Source: Methylorubrum zatmanii
GTDB lineage: Bacteria > Pseudomonadota > Alphaproteobacteria > Rhizobiales > Beijerinckiaceae
Direction: 5' to 3'
Assembly (NCBI RefSeq): GCF_014845115.1
Contig: NZ_NKUI01000019.1
Location: 1 to 64,000, forward strand
DNA length: 64,000 nt
Of this stretch, positions 1-8,571 are shown one piece after another. Position 1 is the stretch's first letter. Every line of letters begins with the position of its first letter. The translations under genes were made by a program, and so were the position numbers. The notes under the pieces were generated by a model, which was given only the letters and a program-made list of their open reading frames with translations, was not told the origin of the DNA and made no database searches.

Positions 1-438
1 GAGCCATCCACACAGGACATCCTGGAGGCTGGCTGCGGCCGAGTTGAGCCGGCTTCACACCGGCGGCTGCCGCCAAGGCGGAACATCAGTTTAGAAAGGT
101 CTTCGATTCGGCTTGCCGATGGATAGAGAGATCGTCGCGTCGCATGCCATCCATCTGGACTTGTGTCATTCCGCCGTTCGCGAGGCGATGTGCCGCGCCG
201 GTGCAGACAGCGGCGGCCGGTGCAGGCAGAGCTTGTCGAAAGGCGAAGTCGGCGGTCGCGAAGTCGATGATGGCCAAGAGAACGGGCGGGTGTAACCGGA
301 CCGAAGTACAGGTTCACTGTGCGGCTGCCGGCAACACGCGATCGGCGCGGATCGGATGCCGCCCTCTTAATTTATATGCCTCGGTTGAATGGACACCCCC
401 TTTGGATGGTGACGCCTTCATGCTAGGCGTGCCTCATC
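1..438. other. Left-edge non-coding stretch upstream of the metal-efflux locus
   Basis: No convincing gene was seen here. Short open frames exist on both strands but have no ribosome site or recognisable protein. The last 80 bases are AT-richer (a TTAATTTATAT run near 367-377) and lie before the small protein at 439, so a promoter of the efflux locus probably sits here. A C-run followed by TTTGGATGG at about 395-409 faintly recalls CsoR/FrmR-type operators but is not symmetrical enough to call. Confidence 0.5.
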
Positions 439-849
439 ATGAAGCCCGCAGGCCACATAGCGCTCTGGCTGGCGGCGGTGATCGTGACGATCGCCGCTGC
501 GCTGATGCCGACCGGTGCGCGCGCCCATGGCTCTCACGCGCATGCTCCCGTCGCGCAGCCTGTGGCTGACGCTCCGCTGGAGCTGACCGGCCGATCCCTC
601 GCGGCTGTTGCGTCCGAGCACGTGGTCCCGGCGCAGACGGCGGGCCTCTCCCGCCTCGCCTGCGCGTGTCCGGCCTGCGCGGCCTGCGGTCACGCCCCGT
701 CCTCCTGCTGCGCTACAGGCCTCGCCCCCTCCCCCGTTCCGGTCCTCGCACCGCCGATGGTGCAGGCTCGTGCCACGGTCGGTGACGGGCCGCGCCTTTC
801 GGGGATCTTGCCCGAGGCGCAGATCGAGCCTCCCAGACCCTTCGCCTGA
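439..849 (+). CDS. Small exported His/Cys-containing protein of a metal-efflux locus
   Basis: This 136-residue protein has an N-terminal signal-type segment (about residues 5-27, ending in ARA) followed by a His-rich stretch (HGSHAHA). A Cys cluster lies near residues 75-95 (CACPACAACG, then SSCC). The C-terminus is proline-rich (GILPE, then PPRPFA). Small secreted proteins of this style often precede HME-RND efflux genes in Alphaproteobacteria and are thought to bind or sense metal. The ribosome site is weak. The adaptor gene follows after 74 bases, which suggests one transcription unit. No named family can be assigned; the metal-related role is inferred from the His/Cys content and the neighbours. 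Confidence 0.6.
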   Translation: MKPAGHIALWLAAVIVTIAAALMPTGARAHGSHAHAPVAQPVADAPLELTGRSLAAVASEHVVPAQTAGLSRLACACPACAACGHAPSSCCATGLAPSPVPVLAPPMVQARATVGDGPRLSGILPEAQIEPPRPFA

Positions 850-923
850 CGCCCGAACTCCGTCCGCTGCCCATGGGGGCGCCGGACGCTGTCGTTGCAT
901 CTCCGGCGAAGGTGTCGTTCGAT

Positions 924-2654
924 ATGTTCATCCATCCTGCGGCGGCGCTTCGGGCGCTGGCCGTCTGCGTCGCGCTGGCCGCCGCATCGCTCTCGGGCCA
1001 CGATGTCCTGGCTCACGACGGGCACGATCACGGCGCCCCGCCGCCGGCTTCGCCGGTTCAGGCGGCGCCACGCGCGGAGGCGCGTTCATCCGAATTCGAG
1101 CTGGTTGCGGTGGCGGCGGAGGCGAAGCTCCGGCTCTATCTCGACCGGTTCGCCACCAACGCGCCCGTGCCCGCCGCCGGGATCGAGGTCGAGACGCCGG
1201 ACGGCCCGGTGGTGGCCACCGCCATCGGTGACGGCGTCTACGAGATGCCGGCGCCCTGGCTGGCCCGGAGCCGCAGTCACGATCTGCTCGCGACCGTGAC
1301 CGCCGACGGCGTCACGGATGTGCTGGACCTCGATCTGCACCTGCCCGCTCCCCTGCCCGCTCCCCCGCCCACTTCGGTCCTTCCCGCTTCATCGGAGGGG
1401 CCGGCCTGGCTCGCCAATGTCCGGCGGCACCTGACGCACCAGGGCCCGGTCGGCGCCGCCGCCGGCGGTTTCCTGCTGGGGCTGGCCGTCATCATGCTCC
1501 TGCGGGCACGCCGGGCTTTGCCGGCTTTCGCGGTGCTCGCCATCACCCTGACCCTGCTGGTCGGCGGTGCGGCCTTCGCCCATGAAGGGCACGGTCACGG
1601 CGCCGAGGCGGCGCCTCCGGTCCAGGGCGCTGCCCTGACGCGGCCGGCCGAACTGGGCCTGGAGCGAGCCCGGCGCCTGCCCGACGGTGCGGTGTTCGTG
1701 CCGAAATCGACGCAGCGCCTTCTCGCCCTCCGCACCGGTGTGACCGGACTGGCCGAACACCGCCGCACGGTGGAACTGCCTGGCCGCGTCATCGCCGATC
1801 CGAATGCCAGCGGCGTGGTGCAATCCTCCGTCGGCGGCCGGCTCGCCCCGCCGCCGGGCGGCTTCCCCAATCTCGGGGCGCGGGTTCGCAGGGGCGACGT
1901 GCTCGGCACCGTGACCCCGCCGGTCCAGGCCGTGGATCAATCCGACATGCGCCAGACGCAGGGAGACCTCGATCAGCAGATCGCCATCACCGGCCGCAAG
2001 GTCGCCCGCTACGAGCGACTCGCCGCGACCGGCGCCGTGGCGCAGACCGCCCTGGAGGATGCCCGTGCCGAACTCGCCGGCCTGAAGGATCGGCGCGCCG
2101 CCCTCGACACGATCCGCCGGGCGCCCGAGGAACTGGTCGCCCCCGTGGACGGCGTCATCGCCGAGCGGGCCGCGATCACCGGCCAGATGGCGGCGCCGGG
2201 CACCATGGTGTTCCGCATCGTCGATCCGGACAGGCTCTATGTCGAGGCCCTGAGCTTCGTCGGCCTCGACGCCGGGGCCGCCGCCACCGCGCGGCTGCCC
2301 GATGGACGCAGCCTGGCCCTGATCTATCGCGGCGCGGGCCTCGCCGACCGCAACCAGGCGGTGCCGGTCCAGTTCGCGATCACCGGCCCCGTCGAGTCCG
2401 TGCGGCTCGGCCAGTTCGTCACCGTGCTGGCGCCGACCGGCGAATCCGCCAACGGCCTCGCCCTGCCCCGCTCCGGCGTGGTTCGCGGCGAGGGCGGCAC
2501 AGTGGTCTACGAGCATGTCTCGGCCGAGCGGTTCGAGCCGAGAATCGTGCGGGTCGAGCCGTTGGACGCGGAGCAGGTGCTGGTCGCGGGCGGCCTCGCC
2601 CCCGGCCGGCGCGTGGTCGTCCAGGGCGCCGAATTGCTCGATCAGGTTCGCTGA
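924..2654 (+). CDS. HlyD-type periplasmic adaptor of a heavy-metal RND efflux pump, with extra N-terminal membrane module
   Basis: This is the membrane-fusion subunit that links the RND pump at 2668 to an outer-membrane channel. The ATG at 924 was chosen because it starts directly at a signal peptide (about residues 1-31) ending before a HDGHDHG metal-binding-like run. Upstream in-frame codons would put a hydrophilic tail before the signal. Residues about 50-150 form a separate periplasmic-looking domain. Two hydrophobic segments follow (about 174-192 and 200-222), then a second His run HEGHGHG. From about residue 235 the chain is a standard adaptor: beta-barrel and lipoyl halves around a coiled coil ([20 protein letters not shown] region) and a C-terminal membrane-proximal domain. 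Its 576 residues exceed the usual ~400 for CusB/CzcB. It looks like a fusion of a membrane-anchored sensor-like protein with an adaptor. The family is sure; the metal is not. Confidence 0.88.
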   Translation: MFIHPAAALRALAVCVALAAASLSGHDVLAHDGHDHGAPPPASPVQAAPRAEARSSEFELVAVAAEAKLRLYLDRFATNAPVPAAGIEVETPDGPVVATAIGDGVYEMPAPWLARSRSHDLLATVTADGVTDVLDLDLHLPAPLPAPPPTSVLPASSEGPAWLANVRRHLTHQGPVGAAAGGFLLGLAVIMLLRARRALPAFAVLAITLTLLVGGAAFAHEGHGHGAEAAPPVQGAALTRPAELGLERARRLPDGAVFVPKSTQRLLALRTGVTGLAEHRRTVELPGRVIADPNASGVVQSSVGGRLAPPPGGFPNLGARVRRGDVLGTVTPPVQAVDQSDMRQTQGDLDQQIAITGRKVARYERLAATGAVAQTALEDARAELAGLKDRRAALDTIRRAPEELVAPVDGVIAERAAITGQMAAPGTMVFRIVDPDRLYVEALSFVGLDAGAAATARLPDGRSLALIYRGAGLADRNQAVPVQFAITGPVESVRLGQFVTVLAPTGESANGLALPRSGVVRGEGGTVVYEHVSAERFEPRIVRVEPLDAEQVLVAGGLAPGRRVVVQGAELLDQVR

Positions 2655-2667
2655 GGGGAGACGCGTC

Positions 2668-5600
2668 ATGTTCGCCCTCCTCGTTCGCGCTGCCCTGCTC
2701 AACCGGGTGCTGGTGCTCGCGCTCTGCCTCGCCCTGGTGCTGGCGGGTGGGCTCGCGTTGACCCGCCTGCCGGTCGATGTGCTGCCCGATCTCAACCGCC
2801 CCACCGTCACGGTGATGACGGAGGCGGAGGGCTACGCCCCGCCGGAGGTCGAGCAACTCGTCACCTACCCCATCGAGACGCGGATGAACGGCCTGCCCGG
2901 CGTCACCCGTGTGCGCTCGGTCTCGGGCGCCGGGCTCTCCATCGTCACCGTGGAGTTCGGCTGGGACACCGACCTCTACCGCGACCGGCAATTCGTGGCG
3001 GAACGCCTCGCTCTGGTCCGTTCCGAGCTGCCGCAGGGCATCGCCCCGCAGATGGGCCCGGTCGCCTCGATCATGGGCGGTATCCTCCTCGTCGCGGTCA
3101 CGGGCGAGGGCTTGAGCCCGATGCAGCTGCGCGAGACCGCCGACTTCACCCTCCGGCCCCGCCTGCTCGCCATTCCCGGTGTGGCGCAGGTGATCCCCAT
3201 CGGCGGCGAGGTGCGCCAGTTCCGGGTCAGCCCCAACCCGGCGGCGATGCGGGCGCTCGGCGTCAGCAACGAGGCTCTGGCGAACGCGCTGTCCGGCTTC
3301 GGCACCAATGCCGGCGGCGGATTCGCCGATGCCAATGCCCGCGAGATCCTGATCCGCAATATCGGCCGCACCCTGAGCCTGGAGGATCTGCGCAACCTCG
3401 TGATCCCGACCGGCCCGCAGGGGGCGACCGCGGCGGCGGACCTGCCCGGCACGGGCAATCCGGCGGTCGAGGGCCGGGTCTACCTGCGCCAGATCGCCGA
3501 GGTCGCGTTCGCCGCGCGGCCGAAGCGCGGGGATGGCGGCTACCGCGGCGAGCCGGCGGTGATCCTCTCGGTCGAGAAGCAGCCCGGCGTCGATACGGTG
3601 CGGCTGACGCAGGCCGTCGAGGCGGCGCTGAAGGAGATCGCTCCCTCTCTGCCGAAGGGCATGGACGCGCAGAAGATCCTGTTCCGGCAGGCGGATTTCA
3701 TCGAGACCTCGCTCGCCAATGTCGAGCGCGTGCTGATCGAGGCGGTCGCCGTGGTGGCGCTCGTGCTGTTCGCCTTCCTGATGAACCTGCGCACGACACT
3801 GATCTCGCTCACGGCGATCCCCGTCTCGATCCTCGCCACGGCCCTGGTATTCTGGCTGCTGGGCTTCTCGATCAACACCATGACGCTCGGCGGACTCGCC
3901 ATCGCCATCGGCGAACTGGTCGACGACGCCGTCGTCGATGTCGAGAACATCTTCCGCCGCCTTCGCGAGAATCGGGCGGAGGGCTCGCCCCGCAGCGTCT
4001 TCGACGTGGTGGTGGCCGCCTCCAGCGAGGTGCGTTCGGGCATCGTCTACGCCACCGCCATCATCGTGCTGGTCTTCGTGCCGCTCTTCGCCCTCTCCGG
4101 CATCGAGGGTCGGCTGTTCGCGCCTTTGGGGCAGGCCTACATCGTCGCGATCCTGGCGAGCCTGCTCGTTTCCGTGACGCTGACGCCGGTGCTCGCCTCT
4201 TACCTCCTGCCCGGCATGGCCTCCCTCGCCGAGCGCGAACCGGCCCTGGTGCGCAGGCTCAAGGCCGGCAATGCGGCGCTGCTCAGGCACGCCCTCGCCC
4301 ATCCGCGGATGCTAGTCTCCTGCGTCGCCCTCTGCGTGGTCGGAGCCGGCATCGCCGCCGTGCATCTGCCCCGGGCGTTCCTGCCGGCCTTCAACGAGGG
4401 CTCGCTCACCATCAACGTCACCTTCCGTCCCGGGATCTCGCTCGCCGAGAGCAGCCGGGTTGGCGCCATCGCCGAGCGGCTGATCCTCGACATGCCCGAG
4501 GTCGCCACGGTCGGGCGCCGCACGGGCCGGGCCGAACTCGACGAGCATGCCGAGGGCGTCCATTCCTCCGACCTCGAAGTGCGCCTGAAGGCCGGCCGTC
4601 CGCGCGAGACCGTGATCGCCGAGATCCGGGAGCGTCTGGCGGTCCTGCCGGTGGCGGTGAATGTCGGCCAGCCGATCTCGCACCGGCTCGACCACATGCT
4701 GTCGGGCGTCCGCGCCGAGATCGCGCTCAAGCTCGTCGGCGACGATCTCGATGCCCTGCGCATCGCGGCGGAGGGTCTGCGCGAGGCCATCGCCCGCGAG
4801 GTGCCCGGCGTCACCGACCTCCAGGTCGAGCGGCAGGTGCGTATCCCGCAGCTCGACATCCGGGTCGATCACGGCCGGGCCGCGCTCTACGGCGTCTCGC
4901 CCTCCAACGTGGTCGAGACCATCGCCCGGCTCGCCAATGGGCGCACCCTCTCGACCATCGCCGACGGGCCGCGCCGCTTCGACGTGGTGCTGCGCCTGCC
5001 CGAGGCCCGGCGCAGCCCCCAGGCGCTCGGTGACCTGTTGATCGAGACGCCGTCGGGCTGGGTGCCGGCCCGCGAGATCGCCGATATCCGCGAGACGGAC
5101 GGGCCGAACCAGATCCTGCGCGAGAACGGGCGGCGGCGCATCGTGGTCCAGGCCAATTCCGACGGCCGTACCGACATGGCCGCCATCGTCGGCGGCATCC
5201 GCCGCGTCCTCGACGGCACCCGGCTGCCGGAGGGAGTCTCGGCCCGGATCGAGGGCACCTACGAGGCGCAGGGCGAGGCCGCGCGGACCATCGGCCTGCT
5301 CAGCCTCGTCTCCCTCGCCCTCGTCTTCGCCCTGCTGCACGGGCGCTACCGCTCGGTGCCCCTGGCGCTCATCGTGATGGGCAACGTGCCCCTGGCACTG
5401 GTCGGCAGCGTCGCCGCCCTCTGGATCGCCGCCCTGCCCCTGTCGGTGGCGTCGATGATCGGCTTCGTGACCCTGACCGGCATCGTCGCCCGAAACGGCA
5501 TCCTCAAGATCAGCCACATGCTGAATCTGAGCCGTGACGAGGGGCTGCCCCTCGGTCCCGCCCTCGTGACCCGGGCCAGCCTGGAGCGGATGACCCCGGT

Positions 5601-5844
5601 GCTGATGACGGCGCTTTCGGCCGGCATCGCCCTGGTGCCGCTCCTCACCGACGGCTCGGCGCCCGGCAAGGAGATCCTGCATCCGGTGGCGGTCACGATC
5701 TTCGGCGGATTGATGAGCGCGACGCTGCTCGACGCGCTCCTGACCCCGGTGCTGGTGCTGATGGTCGGGCGCAGGGCCTTCGCCCGGCTGCACGCGCCCC
5801 CTTCCGCCGACAGCCTGCACGCCCCGGCGCGCGAGGCTTTCTGA
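2668..5844 (+). CDS. Heavy-metal efflux RND transporter (CusA/CzcA family)
   Basis: This inner-membrane proton/metal antiporter (1058 residues) forms a tripartite pump with the adaptor that ends 13 bases upstream. A clear GAGGGGAG ribosome site precedes the ATG. Typical RND features are visible: TM1 near residues 10-30, the signature [12 protein letters not shown], two large periplasmic loops, and a TM4 motif [13 protein letters not shown] (residues 415-427) with acidic residues for proton relay. The C-terminal membrane half contains GIVARNGI. The porter-domain stretch that carries the methionine ligands of E. coli CusA (LLYMPT-like and ETT-like segments) reads [13 protein letters not shown] and HAEGVHSSD here. 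The CusA methionines are therefore absent and His/Asp residues are present. Cu/Ag specificity cannot be assumed; Zn, Co, Ni or Cd are equally possible. Confidence 0.92.
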   Translation: MFALLVRAALLNRVLVLALCLALVLAGGLALTRLPVDVLPDLNRPTVTVMTEAEGYAPPEVEQLVTYPIETRMNGLPGVTRVRSVSGAGLSIVTVEFGWDTDLYRDRQFVAERLALVRSELPQGIAPQMGPVASIMGGILLVAVTGEGLSPMQLRETADFTLRPRLLAIPGVAQVIPIGGEVRQFRVSPNPAAMRALGVSNEALANALSGFGTNAGGGFADANAREILIRNIGRTLSLEDLRNLVIPTGPQGATAAADLPGTGNPAVEGRVYLRQIAEVAFAARPKRGDGGYRGEPAVILSVEKQPGVDTVRLTQAVEAALKEIAPSLPKGMDAQKILFRQADFIETSLANVERVLIEAVAVVALVLFAFLMNLRTTLISLTAIPVSILATALVFWLLGFSINTMTLGGLAIAIGELVDDAVVDVENIFRRLRENRAEGSPRSVFDVVVAASSEVRSGIVYATAIIVLVFVPLFALSGIEGRLFAPLGQAYIVAILASLLVSVTLTPVLASYLLPGMASLAEREPALVRRLKAGNAALLRHALAHPRMLVSCVALCVVGAGIAAVHLPRAFLPAFNEGSLTINVTFRPGISLAESSRVGAIAERLILDMPEVATVGRRTGRAELDEHAEGVHSSDLEVRLKAGRPRETVIAEIRERLAVLPVAVNVGQPISHRLDHMLSGVRAEIALKLVGDDLDALRIAAEGLREAIAREVPGVTDLQVERQVRIPQLDIRVDHGRAALYGVSPSNVVETIARLANGRTLSTIADGPRRFDVVLRLPEARRSPQALGDLLIETPSGWVPAREIADIRETDGPNQILRENGRRRIVVQANSDGRTDMAAIVGGIRRVLDGTRLPEGVSARIEGTYEAQGEAARTIGLLSLVSLALVFALLHGRYRSVPLALIVMGNVPLALVGSVAALWIAALPLSVASMIGFVTLTGIVARNGILKISHMLNLSRDEGLPLGPALVTRASLERMTPVLMTALSAGIALVPLLTDGSAPGKEILHPVAVTIFGGLMSATLLDALLTPVLVLMVGRRAFARLHAPPSADSLHAPAREAF

Positions 5845-5873
5845 TCCCTTTTCCTGTGAGGAGACCATCGACG

Positions 5874-6257
5874 ATGCGCGCGAAACCACGCGGCTTCCTC
5901 CTGGCGCTGGCCCTGCTCGCCACGCCCGCGAGCGCCGGTCCGGCTCACGATCACGACCACGCGCCCGGCCCACATGGCGGGCGCGTCGAGGATGCCGGAG
6001 CTTGGCACGCCGAACTCGTCACCAGGGGCGATGCGGTCTCCGTCTATCTCAGCGACGGCGGCGGCAAGGCGCTGCCGGTCGAGGGCTTCAAGGCGGTCGC
6101 GATCCTGAAGGCCGGCTCCAAGGCCGTCCGCATCCCGCTCGTGCCCGAAGGCGGCCGGCTCGCCGGCCGGGCCGACGCGCCCCTCGGCGACCAACCCGCC
6201 GGGGCTTTGCGCATCACCGCCCCCGATGGCGCCACCGCCAGCGCCCGTTTCGACTGA
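5874..6257 (+). CDS. Small periplasmic protein of the metal-efflux operon
   Basis: This protein of 127 residues has a cleavable signal peptide (about residues 1-22, ending ASAG), a His-rich segment (HDHDHAPGPHGG) and a compact beta-rich domain. The ATG at 5874 is preceded by a good GAGGAG site at the right distance. It follows the RND gene by 29 bases and precedes the DUF305 gene by 30 bases, so it belongs to the same operon. The C-terminal domain resembles the small unnamed proteins found beside HlyD adaptors. A periplasmic metal carrier or buffer is the likely role, but this is inferred from context. Confidence 0.7.
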   Translation: MRAKPRGFLLALALLATPASAGPAHDHDHAPGPHGGRVEDAGAWHAELVTRGDAVSVYLSDGGGKALPVEGFKAVAILKAGSKAVRIPLVPEGGRLAGRADAPLGDQPAGALRITAPDGATASARFD

Positions 6258-6287
6258 TTTTTCCTCCAGACTAAAGAGAACACCACG

Positions 6288-6665
6288 ATGAAGCGCATCG
6301 CCCTCGCCGCCCTTCTCATCCTGGCCGGTCCGGCACTCGCCGAGGACGGACACCATCATCATCACGGCGCATCGGACGCGAAGGGGGCCGTAGCCGACAC
6401 GCCTGCGACGCGGGCGTTTCGCGACGCGGATGCCCGGATGCATCGCGAGATGGACATCCGCTACACCAACGATGTCGATGTCGATTTCGTGCGCGGAATG
6501 ATCCCGCATCACCGCGGCGCCATCGCCATGGCCAGGATCGCCCTCGAACATTCGAAGGATCCCGAGATCCGCAAGCTCGCCGAGGACATCGTCAAGGCGC
6601 AGGATACCGAGATCGCGCAGATGGAGGCCTTCCTGAAGCGGAAGGAGGCCGCCAAGGGGCAGTGA
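6288..6665 (+). CDS. DUF305 (CopM-like) periplasmic metal-binding protein
   Basis: This 125-residue protein has a signal peptide (about residues 1-18), a His5 run (DGHHHHHG) and a DUF305 domain. The domain contains the family hallmark FVRGMIPHHRGAIAMARI, in which paired Met/His residues bind metal. DUF305 proteins include the cyanobacterial copper protein CopM and are often encoded with copper-handling systems. It is the last gene of the efflux operon. Its presence is the best argument for copper or silver as substrate of the locus, against the lack of CusA-type methionines in the pump. Confidence 0.85.
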   Translation: MKRIALAALLILAGPALAEDGHHHHHGASDAKGAVADTPATRAFRDADARMHREMDIRYTNDVDVDFVRGMIPHHRGAIAMARIALEHSKDPEIRKLAEDIVKAQDTEIAQMEAFLKRKEAAKGQ

Positions 6666-7027
6666 GAGCGGGCTTGGCCGATCAGGCGGATCGAACTGAA
6701 TTCCGCCCTGCAAGCGGTGCGAGGCGCTGGGGTTTGCTCCGTTCAATGAGTGTCACGCTCAAGATGCGTTGGCGGACCGCGCACCGTCGATACCCGTCAT
6801 TCCGGGGGCCGAAGGCGAACCCGGAATCTGGCGCCCCGCTTCGAGGCGGACCATGCTCGACCGAAGCAGCGGGTCCACCACGGCGGGGACCTTCACGAAA
6901 CGGGGAGAAGCCGAAGAACTGGGCGAATTGCCCGCAATTGCCTCAGTGCACCGCACTGGTCACGTGAAACGGCCGGGCTAAATTGAAACGCTTCCAGACA
7001 GGATGCGGGCCCGGGAGCCTTCTCCGC
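6666..7027. other. Intergenic stretch with a dispersed inverted repeat
   Basis: No gene was seen between the metal-efflux operon and the Mo-hydroxylase operon. The stretch contains the palindromic element at 6799-6827 listed separately. All overlapping open frames are short and lack a ribosome site. Confidence 0.5.
6799..6827. repeat. Short palindromic element (ATTCCGGG ... CCCGGAAT)
   Basis: An 8-base perfect inverted repeat, ATTCCGGG at 6799-6806 and CCCGGAAT at 6820-6827, flanks GGCCGAAGGCGAA. The surrounding wording (CCCGTCATTCCGGG, CGAAGGCGAACCCGGAATC) matches a REP-like intergenic repeat that is widespread in Rhizobiales genomes. Its role is unknown; mRNA protection or termination of the upstream operon are options. 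One copy only was seen in this window. Confidence 0.45.
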
Positions 7028-7522
7028 ATGAGCTTCAGTCTCACGCTCACCGTCAACGGTGAAACCCGTGCGATCGACCTCGACGATCCGCGCGTCACCA
7101 TTCTCGATCTCTTGCGCGAACGGCTTCACCTCACCGGCTCGAAGAAGGGCTGCGATCGGGGCCAGTGCGGTGCCTGCACGGTGCTGGTGAACGGGCGGCG
7201 GGTGAATTCCTGCCTCGCCCTGGCCGTGAGCCTCGACGGCGCCGACGTGCTGACCATCGAGGGTTTGGCACGGGGCGACGCGCTGCATCCGGTGCAGGCC
7301 GCCTTCATCGACCATGACGGTTTTCAATGCGGCTTCTGCACGCCGGGCCAGATCATGAGCGCTGTCGGGCTGATCCGCGAGGGACAGGCCGGCGACGATC
7401 CCGAGCGGGTGCGGGAGGGCATGAGCGGCAATCTCTGCCGCTGCGGCGCCTATATCGGCATCACCCAGGCCGTGCTCGAGGCCCAGGCCCGCCTCGCCTC
7501 CGAACAGGGAGAGGCTGCGTGA
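7028..7522 (+). CDS. 2Fe-2S subunit of a molybdenum hydroxylase (aldehyde/xanthine oxidoreductase family)
   Basis: This small electron-transfer subunit (164 residues) carries two 2Fe-2S clusters. The N-terminal plant-ferredoxin-type cluster is seen as CDRGQCGAC with a fourth Cys in VNSC. The C-terminal cluster is CGFCTPGQ plus NLCRCGAY. ATG 7028 is chosen because the family starts a few residues before the first beta-strand (SLTLTVNG). There is no Tat signal, unlike E. coli PaoA, so the enzyme is probably cytoplasmic. The stop codon overlaps the GTG start of the FAD subunit, so translation is coupled. Substrate is unknown; an aldehyde is likeliest by subunit type. Confidence 0.93.
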   Translation: MSFSLTLTVNGETRAIDLDDPRVTILDLLRERLHLTGSKKGCDRGQCGACTVLVNGRRVNSCLALAVSLDGADVLTIEGLARGDALHPVQAAFIDHDGFQCGFCTPGQIMSAVGLIREGQAGDDPERVREGMSGNLCRCGAYIGITQAVLEAQARLASEQGEAA

Positions 7523-8571
7523 ACCGCTTCGATTACGTCCGCGCCGGATCGGTGGCCGAGGCCGTCGCGGCGGCCGCCGAGCCGGGCGCCGCCTATCTCG
7601 CCGCCGGCACCAACCTGCTCGACCTGATGAAGGGCGGGATCACCCGCCCGACGCGCCTCGTGGACGTGACGCATCTGCCCGGGCTCGACCGGATCGAGGC
7701 TTTGCCCGGCGGGGGGCATCGCGTCGGCGCGCTCGTGCGCAACAGCGACCTCGCCTACGACGCGGAATTCGCCCGCGCCTACCCGGCCGTAGCCGAGGCG
7801 CTTCTGTCGGGGGCTTCGGCGCAGTTGCGCAACGCCGCGACGCTCGCCGGCAACCTGATGCAGCGGACCCGCTGCCCCTATTTTTACGATCCGGCGAGCG
7901 CCTGCAACAAGCGCGATCCCGGCGCCGGCTGCGACGCGCGGGGCGGTGAAACCCGCCTCCACGCCGTGCTCGGCTGGAGCGAGCGATGCATCGCCACCCA
8001 CCCGTCCGATCTCTGCGTGCCGCTGGTGGCCCTCGATGCCGTGGTCGAGATCGCGGGGAAGGCCGGCACCCGCGAGGTGGCGCTTGAGGCCTTCCACCGC
8101 CTGCCCGGCGACGCGCCGGAGCGGGAGACGGTGCTGGAGCCGGGGGAAATGATCGTCTCCCTCCGCCTTCCGCAAGACGCCGCCGCCTTCGCCGGCCATT
8201 CACGCTACCTCAAGATCCGCGACCGCACCTCCTACGCCTTCGCGGTGGTTTCGGCCTCTGCTGCGCTGCGCCTTGAGGGCGGGCGGATCGGCGCGGCGCG
8301 GCTGGCGCTCGGCGGTGTCGCCCTCAAGCCCTGGCGCGCCCGCGCCGCCGAGGCGGTTCTGGCCGGCGCCGAGCCGGGCGAGGCGAGCTTCCGCGCGGCG
8401 GCCGATGCGGCTCTGGCCGAGGCCCGGCCCTCGGGCGACAACGCCTTCAAGATCGAGCTTGCCCGCCGCCTGATCGTGCGGACGCTCACCCTCGCCGCCG
8501 CCGGCACCCCGGAGCGCATGCTCGCCCTGCCGGCCTCCGCCTTCGCTGACGGGAGCGCGCTCCATGCCTGA
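7519..8571 (+). CDS. FAD-binding subunit of the molybdenum hydroxylase, PaoB type with 4Fe-4S insertion
   Basis: This medium subunit (350 residues) passes electrons from the Fe-S clusters to FAD. The GTG start at 7519 overlaps the upstream stop (GTGA). The FAD-binding motif AAGTNLLDLMKGG is at about residues 32-44, and LRNAATLAGNLMQRTRCPYF follows. The Cys-rich insertion CPYFYDPASACNKRDPGAGC is the hallmark of the PaoB/HcrB-like branch that binds an additional 4Fe-4S cluster. This separates the enzyme from ordinary xanthine dehydrogenases. The gene overlaps the next one by 8 bases. Confidence 0.92.
   Translation: MNRFDYVRAGSVAEAVAAAAEPGAAYLAAGTNLLDLMKGGITRPTRLVDVTHLPGLDRIEALPGGGHRVGALVRNSDLAYDAEFARAYPAVAEALLSGASAQLRNAATLAGNLMQRTRCPYFYDPASACNKRDPGAGCDARGGETRLHAVLGWSERCIATHPSDLCVPLVALDAVVEIAGKAGTREVALEAFHRLPGDAPERETVLEPGEMIVSLRLPQDAAAFAGHSRYLKIRDRTSYAFAVVSASAALRLEGGRIGAARLALGGVALKPWRARAAEAVLAGAEPGEASFRAAADAALAEARPSGDNAFKIELARRLIVRTLTLAAAGTPERMLALPASAFADGSALHA

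Noticed and set aside
86-277. Minus-strand 63-residue frame at the left edge
   Set aside because: No ribosome site, no signal or membrane segment and no similarity recalled. Not supported.
391-410. C-run with TTTGGATGG as a CsoR/FrmR-type operator
   Set aside because: The second arm of the dyad is not complementary, and no CsoR-family gene is in the window.
2419-4302. Long minus-strand open frame opposite the RND genes
   Set aside because: It is a mirror of the strong codon bias of the RND gene, has His/Asp/Arg-rich low-complexity sequence and no family match.
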